Shown here: positions 44,390 to 53,208 of the stretch, piece by piece
Layout of the letters: each line of letters starts with the position of its first letter
Position numbering within the stretch: position 1 is the stretch's first letter
Assembly: GCF_000346485.2 (NCBI RefSeq)
Contig: NZ_KQ976354.1
Span: 1,675,719-1,739,718 of the forward strand
Direction: 5' to 3'
Length of the DNA stretch: 64,000 bases
Source of the DNA: Scytonema hofmannii PCC 7110
Lineage (GTDB): Bacteria > Cyanobacteriota > Cyanobacteriia > Cyanobacteriales > Nostocaceae
Notes under the pieces: generated by a model
Told to the model about the DNA's origin: nothing
Database searches by the model: none
What the model saw: the letters and a program-made list of their open reading frames with translations, nothing else
Translations under genes and position numbers: made by a program

Positions 44390-44996
44390 TCAATATTTGC
44401 ATTAAAACATCTAAATCATCAGGCACACGATACAAAGTAATGTCTTGAGTAATATGAAGTGGTTGTTGTTCTAATAAACCAAAACGCCAAGTATCACCTA
44501 GTGTAACTGCACCGTAAAGAGTATCTTGTTCTTCTGCTATTGCCAAAGCGATTAACTCTGCTGATAATTGAGTAAAACCTCTTGACAAATCGTCGTTTTT
44601 AGCCTCAACTACCAGAAAATTTTTACCTCTTTCATCTGCATTGATATTTCGCAGTAAGTAATCTAGATTACCTTTGAGCCAAGCACTTACCTGGAGAGGA
44701 TATTCTAAACGCATTTGACACTTACAAAAACGCGCTAGTTCCGAAAGTACTGGTGCCACCATAATTTCTCGACGTGCAGTTTCGCTTGATAAAGTTACCA
44801 GTGGTAACAACTCCTCAATTTGCTGACGTAATTCAGGTAAACGTTGTGGTATGCGTTGAGAAGAGGGTAAGGTCATACGCGCACGTGAAAAGCTATAACC
44901 TAATTCCGCTAAAATATCTTCTGTTTCATAAGGTAACTCGAAGTAAGAACGAAAAGTGTAACTAGTTCCTTCTTGTAAAATTTTTGGTTTAGACAT
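44373..44996 (-). CDS. Predicted PD-(D/E)XK-type protein
   Basis: 207 residues, ATG 44996. 'YTFRSYFELPYETEDILAEL' at the N-terminus, then 'YPLQVSAWLKGNLDYLLRNI' and 'GKNFLVVEAKNDDLSRGFTQ' (D...ExK core) followed by 'LSAELIALAIAEEQDTLYGA', the pattern of a restriction-endonuclease-like fold of unknown target. Frame intact. Function unknown. Confidence 0.65.
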   Translation of the reverse strand: MSKPKILQEGTSYTFRSYFELPYETEDILAELGYSFSRARMTLPSSQRIPQRLPELRQQIEELLPLVTLSSETARREIMVAPVLSELARFCKCQMRLEYPLQVSAWLKGNLDYLLRNINADERGKNFLVVEAKNDDLSRGFTQLSAELIALAIAEEQDTLYGAVTLGDTWRFGLLEQQPLHITQDITLYRVPDDLDVLMQILIGIIE

Positions 44997-45193
44997 AATA
45001 AATCCAACATACAGCTATAAGAAAGCTTCCTAACTGTTCTACGTTGTGAAGCCCAGTTAGCTTAATTATAAGTATGTAACCATCCTGTTAAATCTCTGAC
45101 CAACAAAAAATACATATCCACGTATTTTTGTCAAGTTCATTATTGACAAATTTTAATGCGTTTGCCCTAGAATAAGAGACAAAATATTATCCT

Positions 45194-45340
45194 TCAAACT
45201 TTAGATCGGCGTCTCAGACCCTTAGAGAAGTAAGCTAGTAAAAATGCTGTCATCCCCATCATTCCTAAATTCCAGTTTGCTGTAGTTAGAACTGTTGTAA
45301 CAATGACTAACAATAAAATTAAAATATATTTAACCTTCAT
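45194..45340 (-). CDS. 48-residue membrane miniprotein
   Basis: ATG 45340 to TGA 45194. Reads 'MKVKYILILLLVIVTTVLTT', then 'ANWNLGMMGMTAFLLAYFSK' and a basic tail 'GLRRRSKV': two hydrophobic segments with positive-inside ends. It starts 8 bp after the stop of the 45349 gene on the same strand, so the two form a small membrane-protein operon. Below the size limit of most gene callers. Function unknown. Confidence 0.6.
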   Translation of the reverse strand: MKVKYILILLLVIVTTVLTTANWNLGMMGMTAFLLAYFSKGLRRRSKV

Positions 45341-45348
45341 GTGTATAT

Positions 45349-45582
45349 TCACTCATCTTCTCTTTGCGATTTAAGCTCCCTCACGCACTCTTGTGCAACA
45401 CCTATAACTAGTCCTACGCTAGCACCAATTAAGGCGTATCTGTTGTGTAAGTCTTGGTAGTACTGACCTTCAAATTTCAATTCGTTAAAATTACGCTGAC
45501 CAATTTGAGCAGCAGCCAAACCAATTACCGATCCCACACAAGCAGTTATAACACCTGAGAAAATGACCAGTCTAATATTCAT
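45349..45582 (-). CDS. Small membrane protein with glycine-rich helices
   Basis: 77 residues, ATG 45582 preceded by AGGAGG. Hydrophobic segments at residues ~4-25 ('VIFSGVITACVGSVIGLAAA') and ~50-65 ('ALIGASVGLVIGVAQE') contain small-residue zippers, with a charged linker between and a charged tail. Two membrane helices likely. First gene of a pair with the 48-residue miniprotein. Function unknown. Confidence 0.65.
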   Translation of the reverse strand: MNIRLVIFSGVITACVGSVIGLAAAQIGQRNFNELKFEGQYYQDLHNRYALIGASVGLVIGVAQECVRELKSQREDE

Positions 45583-45971
45583 AATTTCCTCCTATTGTGA
45601 TGATTACACTTTCCATTCACCACTTCTCTCAATTCGCTGTTTCTGGTTGGAAATGCACAGAGGCGAAGTCTCTCAAGAAGGCATTCCTAGGCTCCGTCTG
45701 GGAACGAGAAATAAAAAAGCACTAGTGGTGCAAAAAGAAATTGTAGAACAGATATACAACGGTGATTGTAAATAAAATGTGATTGATCCAATCATCTGCA
45801 TTCCATTTCTTAAACATTTTTGTTACCTTTATTTATAAAGGTTTTTACTGACAGTATTGTACATGATTTTTTTTCTTTAGAACGATCAACTTTACGATTG
45901 ATAATATTGACCAAATGTAAAGTGGTACAAATCTTGAAATTTATATATAGAAAAAAAGAAATTGATTGATT

Positions 45972-46245
45972 TAGGACTTACGCGATCTCAAGGCTTTTTG
46001 GGAGTGTTACACGTTGTCGATCCCCCCAACCCCCCTTATAGCAGTTTTCACCTAAATGAACCACATCGTTGGTAGTGGTGCAATGCCTTGCACACCCTAC
46101 ATCTATGGTCTGTTTAGAGAATACCAAAAAATAAATTATCCCAAATCCAAAATAAACATGTAGGGGCGCAAGGCCTTGCGCCCCTACATCTGTGGTCTGT
46201 TTACCTGAAAATGGCTGTAAAAAGGGGGGCTTTGCGTAAGTCTTA
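45972..46245. repeat. MITE-like element with TAGGACTTACGC ends, carrying a nested element
   Basis: TAGGACTTACGC at 45972-45983 and its complement with one mismatch at 46234-46245. The interior is occupied by the 46037-46219 element. The same terminal sequence (AGGACTKACGCA) bounds 51752-51842. Confidence 0.6.
46037..46219. repeat. MITE-like element with TAyAGCmrTTTTCA ends, long copy
   Basis: Ends TATAGCAGTTTTCACCTAAA and, reverse-complemented, TACAGCCATTTTCAGGTAAA, both continuing into ACCACA. The centre includes the perfect palindrome GTAGGGGCGCAAGG/CCTTGCGCCCCTAC. Homologous to 57085-57179 and to a half copy at about 53896-53930. Confidence 0.7.
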
Positions 46246-46292
46246 TGATTATTCACCCCATACTTGAAAGTAGGGGATTTACTGGTCACTGG

Positions 46293-49200
46293 TCACTGAT
46301 CACTGACTTCAGCTGTTGCTCCACGAAATGCTGGGAGTGCTTGTTCTTTTGGTTGCTGAGGTGCATCTGAAGACCGTCCCGATCTTGGGGGCTTACCTGA
46401 TTTCAAGAAGCGATCTTCTAGGTTTTTGATAACAACATATAGTACTGGAACTAAAAACAAACTTAAGACTGTTGAAATCAAATAACCACCAAACAGTGCT
46501 GTTCCTAAAGCCCATCGACTCATTGCTCCAGCACCAGAAGCTATGACTAATGGCCAAAACCCAACCAAACCAGCAAAAGCAGTCATCAAAATTGGTCGCA
46601 AGCGTTCTTCACAAGCGCGGATTGCAGCTCTGGTATAGTTCATTCCTAAAGCTGCTGACTGGTTGGCAAATTCCACAATCAGAATTGCGTTTTTACTTGC
46701 CAAACCAATCAGCATGACCAGTGCTACCTGAGCATAAATATTATTATTCAGCGTAGGCCAAACACCGCCTTGCTGGAAAATATTTGCCCGGAACACGATC
46801 GCACCTAGTGCGCCCAAGATTGCCAAAGGTACGGTAATCATGATGATAGTTGGATCGACGTAGCTTTCGTACTGCGCCGCTAACACCAAGAAAACCATGA
46901 CAAAAGCTAAGCCAAAAATAATTGGCGCTGCTCCACTAGAAGATCTCTCCTGAAAGGCGGTTCCAGTCCAAGCAAAACCAAATCCTGGTTGCAAAACTTG
47001 GTTAGCAACTTCTTCCATTGCTTGGATTGCTTGTCCAGTACTGTATCCCGGTGCTGGAGAACCTTGAATTTTAATTGACGGGTAAACGTTAAAGTGAGTG
47101 ACAACAGGCGGATAGGTTAATCTTTCCATTTGCACCAAAGTGCTCAATTGGATGAGATTACCATCCTGAGAGCGCACGTATAAGCGACTGATATCATCAG
47201 GATTAGACCGAACTGCTCCCTCCGCCTGAGCATAAACTCGATACAGTCGCCCACCAAGTACATATTGGTTAACGTAGCTTGCACCCAGGTAGGTTTGCAT
47301 GGTGCTGAAAATATCACTCACTCGGACATTCTGCGCCTTAGCTTGGTTGCGATCGATGGAGAGTTGCATCATTGGGGTATTGAAGGTGAATTGGGTAAAG
47401 ACACCTCCTAGTTCCGGTCGCTTTTGGGCTGCGGCTATCATCTTTTGGGTGTTATCGATTAGCGCCTCCATGGGAAGGGCTTGTTTGTTTTGGATGTACA
47501 TCTCTAAACCACCTGTACTCCCCAAACCATCCACTGGTGGAGCATTGACAGCGATCGCAACCGCTCCAGGGATTTTTTCTCTCAACCCTTTATTGATTTT
47601 TCCCAAAATGCCAAAAATGGAATGTTCGGAACCATGACGTTCCTTCCAATCTTTCAGCTTGACGAAAAACAGCGTCTTGTTACTGGCGTTCCCCTCAAAA
47701 CCAAAGCCAGCGTTACCAACAACGTGCTCAACTTCAGGGAGTGGTAGCACGACTTCCTGAGTAATCTTCTTCACTAGATCGACGCTGTAGTTGAGAGATA
47801 CACCAGGTGGAGCTTCAACAATGGTGAAGAAATAGCCCTGATCTTCTTCAGGAATAAATCCTTGGGGAGTCGTTTGGTAAATCCAACCTGTTGCTACTAA
47901 ACACGCAACAAATATTGGAATCACGAGCCACCAAATCCGGATCAGGAATTCGATGATTTTGACGTATCCCCCTTTAAACCAGTCAAACACTCGGTTAAAC
48001 CACCGGAAAAACACACTTAAAGGACCGTGAACTTCCTGCTGTCGCCGCATGATGATGGCAGACATACTGGGAGAGAAGCTCAGGGCATTAAAGGTAGAAA
48101 TAGCAATGGAGAAAGCTATAACTAGCGCAAATTGCCTGTAAACGATGCCTGTTGTACCTGGAAAGAAAGTTACGGGGATAAAGACTGCCATCAGTACCAC
48201 TGATGTTGCGATAATTGCCCCTGTAAGTTCTTCCATTGCATCTAAGGCTGCTTGTAGGGGTTTCATCCCCTGTTCGAGTTTAGCTGCGATCGCCTCCACT
48301 ACAACGATCCCATCATCCACCACCAAACCTGTTGCCAAGATGATACCAAATATCGTTAACTGATTTAAGGTAAACCCAAGCACATAGGCAATTGCCATGG
48401 CTCCAATCAGCGATACGGGAATGGCAAGGGCGGGAATAATAGTGGTGCGCCAATCCTGTAGAAAAATGAAGATGACAAGGAACACCAGAGCGATCGCTTC
48501 CATCAGAGTTTTAAAGGCTTCATCTAGAGAAGCTGCCACAAACAAAGTATTATCTAAGCCAATTGTCGCTTTGATTCCTGGTGGAAAATCAGTTTGTAGC
48601 TCTGCTATTTTTGCTTTAATAGCGTTAGCTGTATTCCAAGAATTCGTGCCGGGTAATTGGTAAGCTAACAAAATAACAGCTGGTGAACCGTCAAACAGAG
48701 TTGTCGCACTGTAATTTTCCGCTCCTACTTCGGCTCGACCTACATCTTTTAACCGAATGAGCGTACCATCCTGACCGACTTTGACCACAATGTCTTCGGC
48801 TTCTGCGGGAGTGGTAAATCGACCGTTGGCTCGCAATGCAATTTCATATTGTTGCTCCGTTGGGGTTGGCTGTTGACCAATTCTCCCCGCCCCCACCTGG
48901 ATATTTTGTTCGGCAATAGCGCTTATGACATCTTGTGATGTTAAATTTCTAGCAGCAAGGGCATCGGGATCGAGCCAGATACGCATGGCATATTTACGTT
49001 CCCCCACAATTCTGACTGAACCTACACCCTCAATCCGTTTGATTTCATCAAAGATTTGTCGGTCAACATAGTTACTTAAAAAGATATTATCGTAAATGTA
49101 TTTCCCGTTCTCGTCTTTTTCCGAATAGAAAGCATAAGCGAGCGTAATAGTTGGGGACTGCTTCTGCGTAGTCACACCAATGCGGTTGACTTCCTCTGGT

Positions 49201-49559
49201 AAATTTGGTTCTGCGATCGCTACGTTATTTTGGACGAGGACTTGGGCAGTGTTTCTATCCATCTCCGTAGGAAAGGAGACGTTAACAGTAGCATTACCAT
49301 CATTCGTCGTCTGCGAGGACATATACACGACCCGCTCCGTACCGTTGATTTCCCGTTCTAGCACGGTGGTAACGTTTTCTTCTGCTGTTTTGGCATCAGT
49401 CCCCAGATAGTTAGCAGTCACAGTCACTTGCTTGAGAGCCATTTCTGGTAGCTTATCCAACGGGAGGAGGGGAATGCAGATTCCTCCAACTATGAGAATA
49501 AGTACAGTACAAACTGTAGTAAAAACAGGCCGCCTGATGAAAATATCCGCAATACTCAT
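46293..49559 (-). CDS. HAE1-family RND efflux transporter
   Basis: 1088 residues from ATG 49559 ('MSIADIFIRRPVFTTVCTVL'); the frame is open to 49622 but those 21 residues ('PPIQNPKSKIQNP') are translated from a TTGGATT repeat. AcrB-like: twelve membrane helices, two large periplasmic loops, 'GLVVDDGIVVVEAIAAKLEQ' (helix 4 Asp pair for proton relay), 'FIPEEDQGYFF' and the second-half 'IGLASKNAILIVEFANQ'. It pumps hydrophobic compounds out of the periplasm or inner membrane with an MFP adaptor and an outer-membrane channel. The last residues 'SDQ' come from a heptamer repeat. Downstream of its adaptor gene. Confidence 0.95.
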   Translation of the reverse strand: MSIADIFIRRPVFTTVCTVLILIVGGICIPLLPLDKLPEMALKQVTVTANYLGTDAKTAEENVTTVLEREINGTERVVYMSSQTTNDGNATVNVSFPTEMDRNTAQVLVQNNVAIAEPNLPEEVNRIGVTTQKQSPTITLAYAFYSEKDENGKYIYDNIFLSNYVDRQIFDEIKRIEGVGSVRIVGERKYAMRIWLDPDALAARNLTSQDVISAIAEQNIQVGAGRIGQQPTPTEQQYEIALRANGRFTTPAEAEDIVVKVGQDGTLIRLKDVGRAEVGAENYSATTLFDGSPAVILLAYQLPGTNSWNTANAIKAKIAELQTDFPPGIKATIGLDNTLFVAASLDEAFKTLMEAIALVFLVIFIFLQDWRTTIIPALAIPVSLIGAMAIAYVLGFTLNQLTIFGIILATGLVVDDGIVVVEAIAAKLEQGMKPLQAALDAMEELTGAIIATSVVLMAVFIPVTFFPGTTGIVYRQFALVIAFSIAISTFNALSFSPSMSAIIMRRQQEVHGPLSVFFRWFNRVFDWFKGGYVKIIEFLIRIWWLVIPIFVACLVATGWIYQTTPQGFIPEEDQGYFFTIVEAPPGVSLNYSVDLVKKITQEVVLPLPEVEHVVGNAGFGFEGNASNKTLFFVKLKDWKERHGSEHSIFGILGKINKGLREKIPGAVAIAVNAPPVDGLGSTGGLEMYIQNKQALPMEALIDNTQKMIAAAQKRPELGGVFTQFTFNTPMMQLSIDRNQAKAQNVRVSDIFSTMQTYLGASYVNQYVLGGRLYRVYAQAEGAVRSNPDDISRLYVRSQDGNLIQLSTLVQMERLTYPPVVTHFNVYPSIKIQGSPAPGYSTGQAIQAMEEVANQVLQPGFGFAWTGTAFQERSSSGAAPIIFGLAFVMVFLVLAAQYESYVDPTIIMITVPLAILGALGAIVFRANIFQQGGVWPTLNNNIYAQVALVMLIGLASKNAILIVEFANQSAALGMNYTRAAIRACEERLRPILMTAFAGLVGFWPLVIASGAGAMSRWALGTALFGGYLISTVLSLFLVPVLYVVIKNLEDRFLKSGKPPRSGRSSDAPQQPKEQALPAFRGATAEVSDQ

Positions 49560-49640
49560 AGGATTTTGGATTTTAGATTTTGGATTTTGGATTGGGGGTT
49601 TAATGACACTTAACCTGGTCACTGCTCACTGGTCACTGAT
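49560..49640. repeat. TTGGATT and TCACTGG short tandem repeats between adaptor and pump
   Basis: 49560-49596 holds GGATTTTGGATTTTAGATTTTGG-type units; 49617-49640 holds TCACTG heptamers. The latter spans the adaptor stop codon. Confidence 0.8.
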
Positions 49641-50855
49641 CGGAGTGCCATCCCTTAAGGTAAGAATTTGGGTGACTGCGATTTGGTCACCTGGCTTGAC
49701 GCCATCAACCACTTGGTAACTTTGACCTTGAATAGCTCCTAGTTTGACTGGTTGACGTCGCACAGTCTGTTTTGAACCTGTTTTCTGAGCTACAAAGACA
49801 AAGCTCTGCGCTCCAAGGTTGGATACAGCTACTGTGGGAAGCAAAATACCCGAACGTTTGTTCCAAATAACTCTGGCGCGGACAAACTGTCCTTCTCGTA
49901 AACTGTTGCCTGAGTTGGAAAAGCGCGCTTTGGTTAAAATAGCTTGAGCACCTGTTTCTACTTCTGGTGAGATAAAGTTGATACTTCCACTGCTTAAGCG
50001 TTTTCTTGTTTTGGCATCTAAAAGCTCTACCGATAACCCCTGTCGTAGTTCTGAAGAGCGGTTGCTGGGGATTGAAAGTCGCAAGTAAAGATTGTCATTT
50101 TGAGTAATCGTGGTCAGGGTTTGACCGATGCTAACAACGTCTCCTACCTTAACCGGAAAGTCGCCTACTTCCCCGGTAATCGGTGCTAGTACCTGTTTGA
50201 ACTGGAGAGACACGCGAGCAGAAGCTGTCTCCGCCTCAGATTGTCTAACGTTAGCTTCTGCTTGATTGACACTGGCTTTGGCTGCGCCTACCTGCTCCTC
50301 AGTGGCGCGGAGAGTCGCTAGTGATGTATTCAAGTTTCTTTGAGCAATGTCTAACTGCTGTTTTGCCTGGACTCCTTCAGCAACTAACTTCTGCGCCCTT
50401 TGGAACTCAACTTTTTGAAGGTCTACTTCTGCTGCATCCCTAAGTCTTTGTGCTTCTGCGGCTTTCAGTTGCGCTCGGGCTGTCATGTAAGCGGATTTGA
50501 CTGAGTTAACTCTAGCCATAGCACTCAGTAATTCTGGTTCGGTGCGATCTGGTCGCAGCCGCACAATTGGCGTTCCTTGTTCGACGCGATCGCCTGACGA
50601 GACGGGAATCGATTCTATCCGACCTTGGATCTCTGGTCGCAACGAGATTCTTTGCTGGGCTTCTAACCTACCCACAAATTCCGAAACATCTTGCAGTGTA
50701 GTTGGCTGCAATGACTGCAATTTAACTGGGATTGGTTGGGGTTCGCTCGCTGTGGCTTTGGGTTTGTCCTGACTGCAGGCGCTAGTGAAGACGGAAGCAA
50801 GAAGGACTGGAAATAAAACTTTACAAGCGAATAGAGTGTCGGCTTTTTTAGGCAT
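49626..50855 (-). CDS. RND efflux periplasmic adaptor (MFP), lipoprotein
   Basis: 409 residues, ATG 50855. Signal peptide 'LFACKVLFPVLLASVFTSAC' with lipobox ending at Cys28. Barrel-sandwich part 'EFVGRLEAQQRISLRPEIQG', 'RIESIPVSSGDRVEQGTPIV', a long alpha-hairpin coiled coil (~100-215), then 'VLAPITGEVGDFPVKVGDVV' and beta-barrel. Bridges the RND pump to the outer-membrane factor. 66 bp upstream of the pump start, one operon. No outer-membrane TolC-like gene in the window. Confidence 0.93.
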   Translation of the reverse strand: MPKKADTLFACKVLFPVLLASVFTSACSQDKPKATASEPQPIPVKLQSLQPTTLQDVSEFVGRLEAQQRISLRPEIQGRIESIPVSSGDRVEQGTPIVRLRPDRTEPELLSAMARVNSVKSAYMTARAQLKAAEAQRLRDAAEVDLQKVEFQRAQKLVAEGVQAKQQLDIAQRNLNTSLATLRATEEQVGAAKASVNQAEANVRQSEAETASARVSLQFKQVLAPITGEVGDFPVKVGDVVSIGQTLTTITQNDNLYLRLSIPSNRSSELRQGLSVELLDAKTRKRLSSGSINFISPEVETGAQAILTKARFSNSGNSLREGQFVRARVIWNKRSGILLPTVAVSNLGAQSFVFVAQKTGSKQTVRRQPVKLGAIQGQSYQVVDGVKPGDQIAVTQILTLRDGTPISDQ

Positions 50856-50951
50856 ATTCTGACCTCAAAAGAATTTCAACTGAGGTAAAGGGAGTTATGA
50901 GTCAAAGCAAGTCTTTAAATTCCAAATAACCAGTTACGTATCCCTTATTTT

Positions 50952-50980
50952 GGTCACTGGTCACTGGTCACTGGTCACTG
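50952..50980. repeat. Four tandem GGTCACT heptamers
   Basis: Exact GGTCACT units, reverse complement of the AGTGACC family, immediately after the GUN4 stop codon. Confidence 0.9.
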
Positions 50981-51580
50981 TTAGATACTACAAACTAGCA
51001 AGCGATTGAAGAAATAATTGGTCATTTTTGAACCAAAAGGAGAATTCCACCACCGTGAAGGATGACAACCAATTGGCGCAGCTAAGGTATAATCCAAATC
51101 ATCGCACTTTTTCCATTGATTATCCTCACGCCATCCCACACGCTCACCGAAGCGCTCAATCATTTTATTATCTTGATTAATGGTGGTCTCAAGCGAACCA
51201 CCAACGCTTTGGTAAATTTGTATTTGTACGCTGAAACCAAAGCGAGCTTGACTGTATTTTATCCACAAGTTGTCTATCACTCGCAGTTCATCACAGGGAA
51301 ATTGCCTCATGTCATCTGGAGTGATGTCTCCCAATTCGGGTTCTCCCGTTATTGCCTGGATAACTCGAATAGTCTCCCAGTCGGCTTCTCTAAAGTTTCC
51401 TGCTATTAACAGTTCTTGTAGCTTTTTGTATTTGTGGAGATCGGCAACTAGTAGGAAATTATCTTCCGATTTAGCAATGCGATCGCTAATATTTGATAAC
51501 AGCTGATTGAATTGCTGTAGCTGCACTTCTATCGCACTTAAGCGAGTCGTGACTTCTGATTCATGCACTTCATTAGACAT
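50981..51580 (-). CDS. GUN4-domain protein
   Basis: 199 residues from ATG 51580, which has GAGAGG six bases upstream; the in-frame ATG at 51610 lacks one. Residues 1-55 are a helical/coiled-coil extension ('RLSAIEVQLQQFNQLLSNIS'). The rest is GUN4: 'YKKLQELLIAGNFREADWET', 'DDMRQFPCDELRVIDNLWIK', 'ARFGFSVQIQIYQSVGG', 'RFGERVGWRE' and 'CHPSRWW'. Authentic Gun4 binds Mg-protoporphyrin IX and stimulates Mg-chelatase; cyanobacteria also have several GUN4-domain signalling proteins, and this short-coiled-coil form could be one of those. Confidence 0.9.
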   Translation of the reverse strand: MSNEVHESEVTTRLSAIEVQLQQFNQLLSNISDRIAKSEDNFLLVADLHKYKKLQELLIAGNFREADWETIRVIQAITGEPELGDITPDDMRQFPCDELRVIDNLWIKYSQARFGFSVQIQIYQSVGGSLETTINQDNKMIERFGERVGWREDNQWKKCDDLDYTLAAPIGCHPSRWWNSPFGSKMTNYFFNRLLVCSI

Positions 51581-52314
51581 TGAATTCCTCTCAGAAAGGG
51601 AGATGTTCAACTTGACTTACAAATGCTGTGTAATTTGTTTTCGAGGGGACGAGTTTGCACTCTTTAAAGTGCTGAGTTAATTGCAGCCGTAACATTTAGT
51701 AATGCTAAGAAAGCTACATTTCATTATTATAATAACTAACTCCATCTATACAGGACTGACGCAAAAATTGCCAGAAACCCTAATTTATTGAACCGCCAAG
51801 ACGCCAAGAGCGCCAAGATTTTGTAGAGCGTGCGTAAGTCCTACTATAGTACGCTCTAGAGTTGCTTGCTATAAATTAATCTTCAAGCAGAGGCTTAGCC
51901 AAGCATTCTTGAGGTTTGGTACGAGCGGGAGCTATAGATTTGTTAGTGAACGGAGTTCTGATGTTGTTACCTCCCAAGGTTTTGACTTTTGTGCCATTGA
52001 GGATATCTTGACACGAATTTGCTCAAAAGCATCTACTCTCAGTGAAAGTTGAAGTGACTGCTTCTTTAAATTGCCATAACCGAACTCATAGCTTGTATTT
52101 CACGCGTTAGAGACGATTTTCTGCTTTTTCTTTATTTACAGTTGTTTAATTTGTCATGAATCTCTGACATAAAAAACTAACAGCAAGAATATACTTTTTA
52201 TCGCAAGAATGTACAAGACAATCTGTGTGAAATAGTCTATTCTCAAAAAACCATAATTAGTGAAGCGATCGTCGTCATGTAACAATTCCAAGAACGTCTG
52301 ATAGGACAATCGTC
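51581..52314. other. Intergenic region with a MITE-like element
   Basis: 734 bp between divergent GUN4 and SDR genes. 51752-51842 is a small inverted-repeat element (see separate entry). The remainder has no recognised gene. Promoters for both genes should lie near the ends. Confidence 0.5.
51752..51842. repeat. MITE-like element, 91 bp, AGGACTkACGCA ends
   Basis: AGGACTGACGCA at 51752-51763 and complement of AGGACTTACGCA at 51831-51842; flanks CTATAC...CTATAG. It contains CCGCCAAGACGCCAAGAGCG, related to the inverted repeats around the GxxExxY gene. Confidence 0.6.
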
Positions 52315-53028
52315 ATGAACGCAAAACCTGAGAAAAAATACGCACTTGTAACGGGTGGTAATAAAGGTATTGGATTTGCCATCTGCAAGGGATTGCTCAA
52401 TGCAGGATTTGAAGTGATTCTAGCAGCGCGTTCGCTCTCCAAAGCACAAGATGCTGCTGAAAAATTATCTTCACCATCCAACGTCAGACCTGTTGTTCTT
52501 GAAGTCACGGACGATCGCTCAATTCACCACTCTGTTCAAGAGTTATCCCAACAAATCAACCATTTAGACGTGCTCGTCAACAACGCTGCTATTTATCCAG
52601 ATGAAGGTGTGAATATTCTCAACATTTCTCGCGATTTGCTGGAGCGCACTATCAACAGCAACACTTTGAGTCCCATTATTATCGTTCAAGCCTTCTTGCC
52701 TTTATTAAAAAAATCATCCAGTGCAAGAATTATTAATGTATCAAGTGGATATGGAGAGATCGGCGGTCTTTCCGCAGAAGTACCGAGTTATTGCTTATCT
52801 AAATTAGCACTCAACGGTGCTACTATTATGCTCTCTGAAGCTTTAAGATTAAAAAGAATTGCTGTTTACGCTATGTGTCCCGGTTGGGTGAGAACTGATA
52901 TGGGTGGTGCTTCTGCTCCCAGGTCACCAGAACAAGGCGCGGATACTGCTATTTGGCTGGCGACAAAAGCTTCATTGAGCCAGAGTGGTAAGTATTTTCG
53001 CGATCGGCAAGAAATTTCTTATTGTTAG
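52315..53028 (+). CDS. Short-chain dehydrogenase/reductase (SDR)
   Basis: 237 residues, ATG 52315. Classical SDR: NAD(P)-binding 'VTGGNKGIGFAICKGLLNAG' (TGxxxGIG) at residues ~11-30, 'LDVLVNNAAIYPDEG' (NNA), Ser in 'ARIINVSSGYGEIGG', catalytic 'YCLSK' (YxxxK), and 'YAMCPGWVRTDMGG' (PG motif). The 'NKGIG' form resembles plant and fungal carbonyl reductase-type SDRs that use NADPH. Substrate unknown. Followed by a 33-bp palindrome at 53094 that may terminate transcription. Confidence 0.93.
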   Translation: MNAKPEKKYALVTGGNKGIGFAICKGLLNAGFEVILAARSLSKAQDAAEKLSSPSNVRPVVLEVTDDRSIHHSVQELSQQINHLDVLVNNAAIYPDEGVNILNISRDLLERTINSNTLSPIIIVQAFLPLLKKSSSARIINVSSGYGEIGGLSAEVPSYCLSKLALNGATIMLSEALRLKRIAVYAMCPGWVRTDMGGASAPRSPEQGADTAIWLATKASLSQSGKYFRDRQEISYC

Positions 53029-53093
53029 GACTATTAATCAGTACCAGTAAATCCGTCCAATCACTTTCAATACTACTCTCCTCAGCAGAAATT

Positions 53094-53126
53094 AGAACCC
53101 CGGTTTCTTAAAGAAACCGGGGTTCT
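53094..53126. terminator. 33-bp palindrome, possible bidirectional terminator
   Basis: AGAACCCCGGTTTCTT, one base, then its exact reverse complement. Lies between two convergent genes (SDR stop 53028, pentapeptide stop 53209). Member of the 33-bp palindrome family; no clear U-run. Confidence 0.6.
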
Positions 53127-53208
53127 GACACTTCAATTATCGTATCCCTTGCAGTATTGCGATCGCTTTCAGTAATTAGATGGATTGGTATAATAATTGA
53201 TATTATGT

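Larger units (their letters stand above)
45583..46292. other. Repeat-rich intergenic region
   Basis: 710 bp. 45655-45715 is a 'CCTAGGCTCCGTCTGGGAACGAGA'-type dispersed repeat; 45780-45970 is AT-rich. 45972-46245 is a MITE-like unit holding a second nested one. 46279-46306 is the TCACTGG heptamer tract at the end of the RND gene. No gene recognised. Confidence 0.6.

Noticed and set aside
45563-45775. 70-codon frame with 'PRLRLGTRNKK'
   Set aside because: This peptide comes from a dispersed CCTAGGCTCCGTCTGGGAACGAGA repeat seen in many cyanobacteria, not a gene.
47299-48663. Three plus-strand frames of 72-112 codons inside the RND pump gene
   Set aside because: Antisense shadows of a well-supported transporter gene.
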